A stretch of DNA of 64,000 bases from Diadophis punctatus similis (taxonomy: Eukaryota > Chordata > Lepidosauria > Squamata > Dipsadidae), in the NCBI GenBank assembly GCA_023053685.1, contig JALIGW010000002.1, forward strand, positions 255,354,846 through 255,418,845, in the 5' to 3' direction. The notes below the pieces were generated by a model. The model did not search any database. It was not told the origin of the DNA and saw only the letters and a program-made list of their open reading frames with translations. The position numbers were made by a program, and so were the translations under genes. This document shows, piece after piece, positions 1 to 10,879 of this stretch; the first letter of the stretch is position 1; every line of letters starts with the position of its first letter.

Positions 1-242
1 AGGAAGGAAGGAAGGAAGGAAGGAAGGAAGGAAGGAAGGAAGGAAGGAAGGAAGAGTTTACAGCTGGCCATACTAGCCCAAAGCCAGCCATACTAGCCCA
101 AAGCCAGCCATACTAGCACAAAGCCAGCCATACTAGCTCAAAGCCAACCATACATACCATAGATGTCAACTACATCAGAAGGAAGGAAGGAAGGAGGGAG
201 GGAGGATGGCCGGCAGGTAGGTAGGTAGGTAGGTAGGTAGGT

Positions 243-310
<68 letters not shown>

Positions 311-524
311 AGGAAGGAAGGAAGGAAGGAAGGAAGGAAGGAAGGAAGGAAGGAAGGAAGGAAGGAAGGAAGAGTTTACAGCTGGCCATACTAGCCCAAA
401 GCCAGCCATACTAGCTCAAAGCCAACCATACATACCATAGATGTCAACTACATCAGAAGGAAGGAAGGAAGGAGGGAGGGAGGATGGCCGGCAGGTAGGT
501 AGGTAGGTAGGTAGGTAGGTAGGT

Positions 525-596
<72 letters not shown>

Positions 597-782
597 AGGA
601 AGGAAGGAAGGAAGGAAGGAAGGAAGGAAGGAAGGAAGGAAGGAAGGAAGGAAGGAAGGGTTTACAGCTGGCCATACTAGGTCAAAGCCAACCATACATA
701 CCATAGATGTCAACTACATCAGAAGGAAGGAAAGAGGGAGGATGGCCGGCAGGTAGGTAGGTAGGTAGGTAGGTAGGTAGGT

Positions 783-826
<44 letters not shown>

Positions 827-1048
827 AGGAAGGAAGGAAGGAAGGAAGGAAGGAAGGAAGGAAGGAAGGAAGGAAGGAAGGAAGGAAGGAAGAGTTTACA
901 GCTGGCCATACTAGCCCAAAGCCAGCCATACTAGCCCAAAGCCAGCCATACTAGCTCAAAGCCAACCATACATACCATAGATGTCAACTACATCAGAAGG
1001 AAGGAAGGAAGGAGGGAGGGAGGATGGCCGGCAGGTAGGTAGGTAGGT

Positions 1049-1116
<68 letters not shown>

Positions 1117-1314
1117 AGGAAGGAAGGAAGGAAGGAAGGAAGGAAGGAAGGAAGGAAGGAAGGAAGGAAGGAAGGAAGAGTTTACAGCTGGCCATACTAG
1201 CCCAAAGCCAGCCATACTAGCTCAAAGCCAACCATACATACCATAGATGTCAACTACATCAGAAGGAAGGAAAGAGGGAGGATGGCCGGCAGGTAGGTAG
1301 GTAGGTAGGTAGGT

Positions 1315-1365
<51 letters not shown>

Positions 1366-1930
1366 CAAGCAGGAAGGAAGGAAGGAAGGAAGGAAGGAAG
1401 GGTTTACAGCTGGCCATACTAGGTCAAAGCCAACCATACATACCATAGATGTCAACTACATCAGAAGGAAGGAAGGAGGGAGGATGGCCGGCAGGTAGGT
1501 AGGTAGGTAGGAAGGAAGGAAGGAAGGAAGGAAGAAAGGAAGGAAGGAAGGAAGGGTTTACAGCTGGCCATACTAGCCCAAAGCCAGCCATACTAGCCCA
1601 AAGCCAATCATACTAGCTCAAAGCCAACCATACATACCATAGATGTCAACTACATCAGAAGGAAGGAAGGAAGGGGGGAGGGAGGATGGCCGGCAGGTAG
1701 GTAGATAGGTAGGTAGGTAGGTAGGTAGGTAGGTAGGTAGGTAGGTAGGCAGGCAGGCAGGCAGGCAGGAAGGAAGGAGGGGTTTACAGCTGGCCATACT
1801 AGCTCAAAGCCAACCATACATAGATGTCAACTACATCAGAAGGAGGGAGGGAGGGAGGGAGGGAGGGAGGGAGGGAGGGAGGAAGGAAGGAAGGAAGGAA
1901 GGAAGGAAGGAAGGAAGGAAGGGGTAGTTA
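1..1930. repeat. Compound GGAA/GGTA/GGCA satellite with recurring spacer
   Basis: Long runs of GGAA, GGTA and GGCA tetramers are broken by a recurring non-repetitive spacer that begins TTTACAGCTGGCC and ends near GGATGGCCGGCAGG. The spacer starts at about 57, 375, 661, 895, 1181, 1403, 1557 and 1783, giving periods of 154-318 bp. Within the spacer a short phrase around AGCCATACTAGC is itself repeated one to four times. The block ends in GGGA and GGAA runs near 1920. Every apparent reading frame here is low-complexity Leu-Pro-Ser/Ala-Cys and is not coding. The array continues past the left edge. Confidence 0.95.
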
Positions 1931-2195
1931 CATCAGCTGAGCATAGTAAGGAAAAAAAGGCTGGGATAGAGAAGCAGTAGGGTCAAGAAGATATGGTGAG
2001 AGGGGCCTTGAAAGTCCTGAAGAACTTGGGAAGCCAGTTAAAGGCGCTCGGAAATGTGGCTGTAGGAGCAACCAGTACTGTCTGTTGCGAGACTAGCAGG
2101 GGCAGTTAAAAGGTCCTTCCAGAGCAATTCAAAGCTAGAATCAAGCCAGAATGGGCTTTTTGGCCCAACAGCACAAAGTGAACCCTATGCTTTAA
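1931..2195. other. No recognisable feature
   Basis: About 265 bases of mixed-composition sequence between the satellite and a CR1 fragment. No convincing exon or repeat was recognised. Confidence 0.5.
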
Positions 2196-2760
2196 GTAGA
2201 GAAGGACGAGGGGAGACAGGATAGCAGTCTTCCAATATTTGAGGGGCTGCCACAGAGAGGAAGGGGTCAAGCTATTTTCCAAAGCACCTGAAGGCTGGAC
2301 AAAGAACAATGGATGGAATGTGAACAAGGGGAGATTCAACCTGGAAATAAGGAGACATTTTCTGACAGTGAGAACAATCAAGCGGTGGAACAGAAGTTGC
2401 CTTCGGAAGTTGTGGGAGCTTCATCACTGGAGGCTTTCAAGAAGAGACTGGACTGTCATCTGTCAGAAATGGTGTAGGGCAGTGGTGAAATCCATTTTTT
2501 TTAAACTACCGGTTATGTGGGCGTGGCTTGGTGGGTGTGGTGTGGCTTGGTGGGTGTGGCAGGGGAAGGATATTGCAATATCTCCACTCCCACCCCACTC
2601 TGGGGCCAGCCAGAGGTGGTATTTGCCGGTTCTCCGAACTACTCAAAATTTCCGTTTCTGGTTCTTCAGAACCTGCTGGATTTCACCCTCGGTGTAGGGT
2701 CTCCTGCATGGGCGGGGAGTTGGACTAGATAACCTACAAGGTCCCTTCCAACCTCTCTTC
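2196..2760 (+). mobile_element. CR1-type LINE 3' fragment with nested hAT MITE
   Basis: Plus-strand 5'-truncated CR1. Its translated 3' part matches the C-terminal tail of the CR1 reverse transcriptase (FQYLRGCHREEGVKLFSKAP-like, then a frame change). It ends with the typical CR1 3' end (GTTGGACTAGATAACC, then CCTTCCAACCTCT). It is interrupted by a 212-bp hAT-like element at 2480-2691. Confidence 0.85.
2480..2691. mobile_element. hAT-type MITE (212 bp) with 8-bp TSD
   Basis: The ends CAGTGGTGAAATCCA and TGGATTTCACCCTCG are imperfect inverted repeats. The element is flanked by the perfect 8-bp duplication GTGTAGGG at 2472-2479 and 2692-2699, and it splits a CR1. No coding capacity. Confidence 0.88.
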
Positions 2761-3113
2761 TCTTTTCATTCTTATTTTGTATTCTATTCACTATTGGTCA
2801 AGAAAGGAAAAGCCATAAAGATAGAGGTAGCTCACGAGTTATGACCTATCGCTTACCAACTGTTCAAATTCCTGAAAGATCTATCTAGTAGAGTACCTAC
2901 AACAAGTATTCAACGTTCCGACGATCAGCCCCCTCCAAGGTCACTTTGTGTGCTGAACACAACCGGGATATATTTACGGCCTTTTGCAATGTCCTGCAGT
3001 CCCATGAAACATTTTTCTCGCAGAGTAGATTAGCGTGCATCCCACTTATGATCTGAATCTTCCTGAATCAGTGTCGGCCCACCACATCATTTCTGATGTT
3101 TACACGCCCATAC

Positions 3114-3196
3114 CTGAGCTGAAACTTCAGCTGATGTTTTGGATCCACCAGAAAAAGGAGATAATCCTAAAAATGCTGGCGGCATTGATCCGTTCC
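3114..3196 (-). CDS. Gene D linker exon 2 (SCAN-KRAB-ZNF gene)
   Basis: An 83-bp minus-strand exon with an AG acceptor after a pyrimidine tract (CTGTCACAG) and a GTATGG donor. It starts in phase 1 and ends in phase 0, and translates to a short Ser/Gly-rich linker containing LSPFSGG and ending VSAQ. Gene C has a clearly related exon (LSPFSGG then TPDQ) at 42605-42657, and gene A has an exon of identical 83-bp length at 20608. It should splice to a KRAB exon further left, but none is visible between here and the window edge. Function as a linker is inferred from position. Confidence 0.78.
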
Positions 3197-3345
3197 CTGT
3201 GACAGAAACAAAAATTGGAAGCAGGCTTTTAAAATAGTAGTTAAATAAAAAATAGGGAGAAATTATAAACAAGAGGCGTAGAAGGAGGAGAAGTAGCTGG
3301 ACGCTCTCCGACAACACCATGCCCCTTAAAGGACCTTCCTTTTAC

Positions 3346-3457
3346 CTTTTGAAGTGTCCTGACGTAGATTTTTAGAGACGCCTCCAAAAAGCAGCTCCTG
3401 AGAAGGATTTGACAAATCCCTGTGATGTTCAATGACCTCTACAGATGGTGCCTGGAC
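3346..3457 (-). CDS. Gene D linker exon 1
   Basis: A 112-bp minus-strand exon, phase 0 to 1, with acceptor TTTATTTCAG and donor GGTAAAAGG. The translation is a hydrophilic linker with the motif NPSQELLF followed by a region ending QDTSKG. It pairs with HPSQQQLF ... QDISRG in gene C (42779-42893), so genes D and C are close relatives in this part. No domain is recognised in it. Confidence 0.78.
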
Positions 3458-3564
3458 CTGAAATAAAAGGAAATTAAGGGATTTTTGCTTTCAAATCACA
3501 TCATTGAAGCTCTGGAGATGCTCTGGAGAGGCAACGGAACGTTTGCCTCAAATGAGGTCCTCAC

Positions 3565-4016
3565 CTTCAACTCTACATGTTCCTTCTGCTCCTCCACCTG
3601 ACTGAGGAGGAAGCCTTCAGCCAGGGCCACCGCCTGGGAACTGGTCTCTGCTCCACACTCCCGGATCCAACTCTGCATCTCTGCAGGCAGGACAGCCAGG
3701 AATTGCTCCAGAACCACCAGGTCCAGCATCTGCCCTTTGGTGTTCCTCAACGGTTGCAACCACTGACGGCAAAGATAGTGAAGATGGCTGCAAATCTCAC
3801 GGGGTCCCTTGGCCTCTTGGTAGTGGATGCTCCTAAAGAGCCTGCCCTGGACATCTGAACTGATGGCTTTCACTTCCAGGGTCTTCTGCCCAGCTCCTGC
3901 CCAGGAGTCCTTGCCCACTGGGTAATGCCCCTCCATTTCTTCTCCATTCTCCAGCATTGTTCCCAATGGGGCCAATGGAGGTTGAGGAACTCCAAAGATC
4001 TTTTCATTCATACGAT
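3565..4016 (-). CDS. Gene D SCAN-domain exon, partial gene
   Basis: A minus-strand exon that encodes a SCAN domain, an alpha-helical module for homo- and hetero-dimerisation among zinc-finger transcription factors. Visible SCAN signatures are [19 protein letters not shown], then [19 protein letters not shown], then [20 protein letters not shown]. The likely start is the ATG at 4011 (MNEKIFG), which lies just inside an acceptor context (GATCCAG) shared with gene A; an in-frame upstream Met exists at 4062. The GTGAGG donor at 3565 leaves phase 0. The gene runs off the left side without its KRAB and finger exons, so it may be truncated or may continue outside the window. Confidence 0.88.
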
Positions 4017-4287
4017 CTGGATCGTCAACAAAGCCCTGGAGAAATTCTTCAAGCCCATTCACTCTTTTTGATTAGGAGGTCTTTTGGTCTCCAGACAAGG
4101 AGGCCCAAGTGGCTTTCAGCTTCTAGATCTGGAGAGAGAGAGACAAAAAGGTTCCAGAATTACTAAAATCTGCCAAGGTTGACGTCAAACCATTAAGGTC
4201 AAAGATATTTGGTTGGCTATTATCCTAGGCAAGTTAGTAGGCCTGTGGCTGAATGAAGGGGACTTCAAACTCTTATAAGAGATTAAC

Positions 4288-4722
4288 AGAGTTGGAAGGG
4301 ACCTCGTAGGCCATCTAGTGCAACCCCCCCACCCAAGCAGGAGACCCTACACCATTTCTGACAGATGGCAGTCCCGTCTCTTCTTGAAAGCTTCCAGTGA
4401 TGAAGCTCCCACAACTTCTGAAGGCAAGCTGTTCCATGGGTTGATTGTTCTCACTGTCAGAAAATTTCTCCTTATTTCCAGGTTGAATCTCTCCTCAATC
4501 AGTTTCCATCCATTATTCCTTGTCTGGCCTTTGGGTGCTTTGGAAAATAGCTTGACCCCTTCCTCTCTGTGGCAGCCCCTCAAATATTGGAAGATACTAT
4601 CATGTCACCTCTGGTCCTTCTCTTCACTAGACTAGCCATGCCCAGTTCCTGCAACCGTGCATCGTATGTTTTAGCCTCCAGTCCCCTAATCATCTTGGTT
4701 GCTCTTCTCTCTCTGCACTCTG
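4288..4722 (-). mobile_element. CR1 LINE 3' fragment
   Basis: Minus-strand CR1: the 3' end AGAGTTGGAAGGGACC lies at the left, followed by the reverse-transcriptase tail (RGCHREEGVKLFSKAP in the minus frame). 5'-truncated. Confidence 0.88.
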
Positions 4723-4744
4723 CTTTTATTAAAAACACAACCTT

Positions 4745-5625
4745 ACAGGTAGTCCTTGACTTACGACTGCAATGGAGCCCAACATTTCTGTTGTTAAGAA
4801 AGGCAGTTGTTCAATGACCTTTGCCCCATTTTATAACCTCTTTTCCCATGGTTGTTAAGCCAATTACTGCTGACAAATCATTAAAGTGAATTGTACGCTG
4901 ATAAAGCAAATCTGGTTCTCCCCCACCCCTACCCCCCCACCCCCGTTGACTTTGCTTGTCAGAAGCCGACCGGGAATGTAGGAATCATAGACACAGAGAC
5001 ATGATTTCTTGAGCAAAGCTTGTCCGAGTTAGGAATCTCTCTGAGCTGAGCAGCCCCCATGTTCAGAAGCTCTGGTACTGAAGTTTATTATTTATAACAA
5101 ATTTCTTGTGTATACAATTACAGTACAATGATTGACTTATCCCAAAGATAGCTAACTAGTAACAGGTTAATATACAGCATACAGATAGATCATATCAAGC
5201 AAGGAGGTGAGCACATGATTGCTAGTTTAACCTTTTGCTCTTAGCTAGAACAATAGAAGAGCTGAATAAGTAAGTAACCTTTACCCTAGATACAGAGAGA
5301 GTAGAGCAAATAACCTTTAAACTTAAATAGAACAGAGGAATAGAATGTTTGGTCAATATAATGACAAGATAGGCTTTCCGTATCGTTGGCAATAATTGAC
5401 AATAAGCTACACGGGAAGGTTACAAATGGCGATCACATGACCCCCCCCCCTCCCAGGACGGTTCAACAATCATAAATACATGCCAATTGCCAAGCATCTG
5501 AATTTTGATCATGTGACCACAACAGTGGTATGGGTGAAAACAGGTCCTAGGTTCTTTCAGTGCCGTTTTAACTTTGAATGGTCACTAAACGAACGGTTGT
5601 AAGTCGAGGACTACTTGTATTTTGG
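4745..5625. mobile_element. pogo/Tigger-like MITE interrupted by an unidentified insert
   Basis: The outer ends are the inverted pair AGGTAGTCCTTGACTTACG (about 4748) and GTAAGTCGAGGACTACTTGT (about 5600), with interior phrases shared by at least seven other copies in the window (CACTAAACGAACGG, GATCATGTGACC). TA-flanked ends of this type are typical of pogo/Tigger-group Tc1-mariner MITEs. Between about 4970 and 5445 an AT-rich stretch without recognised similarity replaces the middle. Confidence 0.65.
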
Positions 5626-5982
5626 GTATTTAGAGTGTGTGAGTGTGTGCTTGTGTTGTATTTCTTTTTCCGCGCATCAAGCCTAACGCATGCGCATGCA
5701 AGAAACCAGGTTCCAGCTTGATGATATCTGGGTTCATATGACTTCAAAAGTCTTAACCCCTCTTTAGTCCAACGCAGCCACACGTGAAAGCAGCCCAGAT
5801 TTCCACTGGCTTAAATGAAAAACCATTTGTCTGAAATGGTAAAGGGCAGGGGTTTGCTGGCAGAGGGTTGCAGGAGGCTGTCGCAGTGGAAAACGGAGCT
5901 CGGGAGCCCGTTGTCGCTGGCAGAGCGCTCGGCCCACCACAGTCGCCCCAGACATGAGTGATGTCGAGCTGCCCATGCCCAC

Positions 5983-6233
5983 CAATGTTCCCTGTAACAT
6001 CAGAAAATGGTGTGCGGCAGTTAGAAACTGCCGCACTGTGTTCTCTTTTCATGTGCGCGGCCACGCAGGCGCGCAGCCTCTGCCATTAGAAAATGCCGCG
6101 TGGAAGTTAGAAAATGCCGCACGGAAGTTAGAAAATGCCGCACGGAAGTTAGAAAATGCCGCACGGAAGTTAGAAACTTCCACGTGGCATTCTCTCATTA
6201 CATGCGCGGCCGCGCAGCTTAGAGGGAACAGTG
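5983..6233. mobile_element. hAT-type MITE (251 bp) with internal 21-bp tandem repeat
   Basis: The ends CAATGTTCCC and GGGAACAGTG are inverted, and the perfect 8-bp duplication ATGCCCAC flanks them at 5975-5982 and 6234-6241. Inside, a 21-bp unit containing GTTAGAAAATGCCGCACGG is repeated about four times between 6086 and 6173. A 175-bp relative with its own TSD lies at 57855-58029 and lacks this expansion. Confidence 0.9.
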
Positions 6234-6324
6234 ATGCCCACCCTGGTCATGTCCACCCCAGCCCCCCACCCCTGAGGTCAAATACAACCCTGATGGGGCC
6301 CTCAATGAAATCGAGTTTGATGAC

Positions 6325-9030
6325 CCGGTATAGGGTTTCCTGCCTAAGCAGGGGGTTGGACTAGAAGACCTTCAAGGTCCTTTCCAACTCTCTTTTCTTT
6401 TCTTTTTTTCTTTATACTATTCTCTATTCTATCCTATCCTATCCTGTCCCAATTCTATTCTCTATTCTATTCTATTCTCTATTCTATCATAATTCTATTC
6501 TATATTCTCTTCTCTTCTCTTCTCTATCCTATATCCTATCCTATCCTAATTCTATTCTATTCTATTCTGTTCTATTCTCTATTCTATCCTAATTCTATTC
6601 TCTTCTCTTCTCTATTCTATTCTATCCTAATTCTATCCTATATAGGAGCCGAGGTGGCGCAGTGGTTAAATGCAGCTACTGCAGGCTACTCCAGCTGACT
6701 GCTAGTTCAGCAGTTCAACTGTTCAAATCTCACCAGGCTCAAGGTTGACTCAGCCTTCCATCCTTCAGAGTTGGGTAATATTGCCCCCAGATTGTTGGGG
6801 GCAATATGCTGAACTCTGTAAACCGCTTAGAGAGGGCTGTAAAGCACTATGAAGTGGTATAGAAGTCTAAGTGCTATTACTATATTCTATTCTATTCTAT
6901 TCTATCTCTATTCTATTCTGTTCTGTTCTATTCTCTATTCTATCCCAATTCTATTCTCTTCTATTCTCTATTCTCTTCTATTCTTTATTCTATCCTAATT
7001 CCATTCTAAATTCTATTCTATCCCAATTCTATTCTCTTCTATTCTCTGTTCTATTCTATTCTCTATTCTATCCTAATTCCATTCTAAATTCTATTCTCTA
7101 TTCTATTCTATCCTATCCTAATTCTATATTCTATTCTATTCTCTATTCTATCCTAATTCCATTCTATATTCTATTCTCTATTCTATTCTATCCTATCCTA
7201 ATTCTATATTCTATTCTATTCTCTATTCTATCCTAATTCCATTCTATATTCTATTCTCTATTCTATCCCATTCTCTTGTATTCTCTGTTCTATTCTATTC
7301 TCTATTCTATCCTAATTCCATTCTATATTCTATTCTCTATCCTATCCTATCCTATCCTAATTCTATATTCTATTCTATTCTATCTCTATTCTGTTCTATT
7401 CTCTATTCTATCCTAATTCTATCCTATCCTAATTCTATATTCTATTCTATCACTGTTCTGTGCTGTGCTATTCTCTATTCTGTAGTCTATTCTATCCTAT
7501 TCCATTCTATATTCTATTCTCTATCCTATCCTATCCTATCCTAATTCTATATTCTATTCTATTCTATTCTATCTCTATTCTGTTCTATTCTCTATTCTAT
7601 CCCAATTCTATTCTCTATTCTATCCTAATTCCATTCTATATTCTATTCTCTATCCTATCCTATCCTATCCTAATTCTATATTCTATTCTATTCTCTATTC
7701 TATCCTAATTCCATTCTATATTCTATTCTCTATTCTATTCTATCCTATCCTATCCTAATTCTATATTCTATTCTATTCTCTATTCTATCCTAATTCCATT
7801 CTATATTCTATTCTCTATTCTATCCCATTCTCTTGTATTCTCTGTTCTATTCTATTCTCTATTCTATCCTAATTCCATTCTATATTCTATTCTCTATCCT
7901 ATCCTATCCTATCCTAATTCTATATTCTATTCTATTCTATCTCTATTCTGTTCTATTCTCTATTCTATCCTAATTCTATCCTATCCTAATTCTATATTCT
8001 ATTCTATCACTGTTCTGTGCTGTGCTATTCTCTATTCTGTAGTCTATTCTATCCTATTCCATTCTATATTCTATTCTCTATCCTATCCTATCCTATCCTA
8101 ATTCTATATTCTATTCTATTCTATTCTATTCTATCTCTATTCTGTTCTATTCTCTATTCTATCCCAATTCTATTCTCTATTCTATCCTAATTCCATTCTA
8201 TATTCTATTCTCTATCCTATCCTATCCTATCCTAATTCTATATTCTATTCTATTCTCTATTCTATCCTAATTCCATTCTATATTCTATTCTCTATTCTAT
8301 TCTATCCTATCCTAATTCTATATTCTATTCTATTCTCTATTCTATCCTAATTCCATTCTATATTCTATTCTCTATTCTATCCCATTCTCTTGTATTCTCT
8401 GTTCTATTCTATTCTCTATTCTATCCTAATTCCATTCTATATTCTATTCTCTATCCTATCCTATCCTATCCTAATTCTATATTCTATTCTATTCTATCTC
8501 TATTCTGTTCTATTCTCTATTCTATCCTAATTCTATACTATCCTAATTCTATATTCTATTCTATCACTGTTCTGTGCTGTGCTATTCTCTATTCTGTAGT
8601 CTATTCTATCCTATTCCATTCTATATTCTATTCTCTATCCTATCCTATCCTATCCTAATTCTATATTCTATTCTATTCTATTCTATCTCTATTCTGTTCT
8701 ATTCTCTATTCTATCCCAATTCTATACTATCCTAATTCTATATTCTATTCTATCACTGTTCTGTGCTGTGCTATTCTCTATTCTGTAGTCTATTCTATCC
8801 TAATTCCATTCTATATTCTATTCTCTATCCTATCCTATCCTATCCTAATTCTATATTCTATTTATTCTACTCTATTCTATCTCTATTCTGTTCTATTCTC
8901 TATTCTATCCTAATTCTACCCTATCCTTTCCTATCCTATTCTCTCCTATCCTAATTCTATATTCTATTCTATCACTGTTCTGTGCTGTGCTATCCTCTAT
9001 TCTGTAGTCTATTCTATCCTATTCCATTCC
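6325..9030 (+). repeat. CR1 3' tail expanded into a 2.6-kb ATTCT/CTATC satellite
   Basis: A CR1 3' end (GGGTTGGACTAGAAGACC, then CCTTTCCAACTC) at 6325-6400 runs directly into ATTCT-type pentanucleotide repeats to about 9030. The array is not a simple microsatellite: landmark phrases recur at exactly 557 bp (CACTGTTCTGTGC at 7451, 8008 and 8565; CCCATTCTCTTG at 7267, 7824 and 8381), with two shorter-spaced copies at 8754 and 8973. A Sauria SINE sits inside at 6645-6883. Apparent frames rich in Tyr-Ser-Ile-Leu-Phe are non-coding. Confidence 0.92.
6645..6883 (+). mobile_element. Sauria SINE (tRNA-derived)
   Basis: Starts GGAGCCGAGGTGGCGCAGTG, with an A box (TGGCGCAGTGG) and a B box (GTTCAAATC). 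The conserved body (CAGCCTTCCATCCTTC, AAACCGCTTAGAGAGGGCTG) leads to a GCTATT-type tail. This is a RNA polymerase III retroposon and not a functional tRNA gene. Confidence 0.95.
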
Positions 9031-9341
9031 ATCGTCCATCCCTGGAAAGCTTCTTCTCTGCTTGAGTCCTGCCATTGCAAAAGCATCCCGCATCCGTCCC
9101 CCTCCTCCTCTCCTCCTCCTCGGTCTGTCCATCCTGGCTTTTTTCCCACGTGGTGATCAGGCTGGGGTTTTCTTTCCCCCTTTCCCTTGTCACGTGCATG
9201 GAAAGGGGCGGCAGGGGAACGTCGGAACCTGCGCTTCCCTCTTCCCTGGACTGCAAAGGCTGCGCGTAGGGGTCTCCTTCCCCTGTGCAGCACGAGGCCC
9301 CTGGGCTTCCAGGTTTGGGGGGAAAGCCCCCCCACACTCAC

Positions 9342-9480
9342 CCGGGAGTCACGTCTGAATCTGAATGCCCGCAAGACTTTCCTGCAGCCTCTTTGCCTGC
9401 TGGCCAGGGCGAGGGAGTGCAGAGTCCTAGAGAGGCCAGACTCTCCCTGATGTCACTCAACTCCTCCGAGAAGGACCCGT
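9342..9480 (-). promoter_or_regulatory. Gene D promoter and non-coding exon 1 (predicted)
   Basis: On the minus strand this reads TGACATCAGGGAGAG, then GGCCTCTCTAGGACTCTGC, and ends at the splice donor GACTCCCGG|GTGAGTG (exon end 9342). The same ordered phrases occur in gene A at 16527-16627, in gene C near 49.02 kb and, in the opposite orientation, near 49.40 kb. The minus strand upstream (9483-9560) carries an ATTGG box and CTGAGCATGCGCG. The transcription start is not resolved. The exon is inferred to be 5' UTR because no long in-frame ATG joins SCAN. Confidence 0.6.
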
Positions 9481-9605
9481 CCTGGCCAATGAGCCCGCGC
9501 ATGCTCAGTTCCTTTTCTGAAGGCGAGAGGATCCATCCTCAGTGGCAGAGAGGGAGCCCCGTGCTGGGCTCTCTAGGCATTGCAAAGGACCCCTTGCAAC
9601 ACGGG
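9481..9605 (-). promoter_or_regulatory. Gene D upstream promoter block
   Basis: The minus strand shows TTGCAAGGGGTCCTTTGC, GGGGCTCCCTC, TTCAGAAAAGGAACTGAGC and ATTGG. The order aligns with the region upstream of gene A (16348-16400) and of gene C (49075-49130). The CTCF-like core present at gene A is altered here (AGCACGGGGC instead of CCACCAGGGGGC). Confidence 0.5.
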
Positions 9606-9747
9606 GGGTGCGTTTTCCGGGGGAGGGGGGCGCAGGATGATGGGGATGGGTGGAAAGTGCACGGTGAGATGGAGAATAAAAAGGAATTTGGTATCTTCAT
9701 ACAAAGATGCCAACCCAAAATGGACTTGGGGAGGGAGCATTCAGGCA

Positions 9748-10310
9748 CCCCTACCCGGAGAGGAGAGAAGGGAAGGGAAGGCAGGGGAGAGGAGGGGAGA
9801 AGAAATGAAGAGGGAAGGGAGGGGAGAGAAGAAAAGGAGGGGAGAGGAGAGATGAGAAGGAGGGAAGGGAAGGGAATGGAGAGGAGAAGAGATGAAGAGG
9901 AGAGGAGAGGAGGAGGGAGGGGAGAGGAGAGGAGAGGAGGAGGGAAGGGAAGGGAGAGGAGATGAGAAGAGATGAAGGGGAGGGGAGAGGAGAGGAGGAG
10001 GGAAGGGAAGGGAGTGGAGAGGAGAAGAGATGAAGAGGAGAGGAGGAGGGAGGGGAGGGGAGGGGAGAAGAGATGGAGAGGAGAGGAGGGAAGGAAAGGA
10101 AAGGGAGTGGAGATGAGAAGAGATGAAGGGAAGGGGAGAGGAGAGGAGAAGAGATGAAGAGGAGGGGAGGGAGAGGAGGGAAGGGAAGGGAGAGGAGAAG
10201 AGATGGAGGAGGGAAGGAAGGGAGGAGAGATGAGAAGAGATGAAGGGGAGAGGGGAGGGGAGAGGAGAGGAGAAGAGATGAAGGGGAGGGGAGAGGTGTC
10301 AAGGGAAGCA
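9748..10310. repeat. Purine-rich GGAGA/GAAGA low-complexity tract
   Basis: About 560 bp of irregular GGAGAG, GAAGAGATG and GGGAAGG units. All open frames here (Arg/Glu/Gly or Ser/Leu/Pro) are compositional artefacts. Confidence 0.93.
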
Positions 10311-10328
10311 TCCGTCCGAATGCTACCA

Positions 10329-10656
10329 TGTTAAGGTGAGAATAAATCTCATAGAGGCGATGTGGATCTTTTCTTGGAATTCAGACATTCAGAAATAAAG
10401 CCGAGATTAAAAGTCTAATAGAAAATATTTATTTCGGTACAAAAACAATAAATTCTGAATAGTTACATCTTGCTAATAAATCGTGACCGCTCCAGTCAGA
10501 ATCAAAGGCAGAATAATAATAATGGAGAATCAGGAATGCACACATGCGCATAAGATCACATCACATGTCCTGCTTGTATTGGAATGTACCATAATATTAG
10601 GATAGGGATGTATCACCCTGCATAGACATACAACTGGCAATATTCATTACATGACA
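10329..10656 (-). mobile_element. LTR (328 bp) with primer-binding-site-like flank
   Basis: Minus orientation of a family whose forward strand starts TGTCA and ends TTAACA, with an AATAAA signal. On the minus strand the base after the LTR 3' end begins TGGTAGCATTCGGACGG, the same phrase as next to the copy at 33912. This suggests a remnant 5' LTR rather than a clean solo LTR. No 5-bp duplication was found. Confidence 0.8.
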
Positions 10657-10708
10657 AGGGGAGAGAGGGGAGAGGAGAGGAGATGACAAGAGATGAAGAG
10701 GAGAGGAG

Positions 10709-10800
10709 CTCAGAGCTGAAGAAGCTTTTTGGATGAGAAGCGAAACGTCTTCAAAGAAAAACCAGAAAGTCCAGTTGCTTCTTGAAAAAAGCACCGTAGG
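10709..10800 (+). mobile_element. Unclassified retroelement fragment (CTGAAGAAGCTT family)
   Basis: The phrase CAGAGCTGAAGAAGCTT ... GAGAAGCGAAACGTCTTC recurs at 46380 and 46880 in the same orientation. It resembles the 3' segment of Penelope-like or similar reptile retroelements, but the family is not certain from sequence alone. Confidence 0.5.
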
Positions 10801-10879
10801 GATTTTTAAAAAATGTTTTCTATTCTCCTTCTCATTGTGTGCTTTCTACCCAACCCCGTCATCCTGCCCCAGCCCCCAA

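Noticed and set aside
138..1455. Many 60-90 codon Leu-Pro-Ser/Ala-Cys frames
   Set aside because: Direct translations of GGAA/GGCA/GGTA arrays.
6645..6760. Possible tRNA gene from A and B box motifs
   Set aside because: The body and tail are those of a Sauria SINE; no cloverleaf acceptor stem closes.
6871..8954. Tyr-Ser-Ile-Leu-Phe frames and possible CRISPR-like repetition
   Set aside because: Pentanucleotide satellite; units are contiguous without unique spacers, and the genome is clearly eukaryotic.
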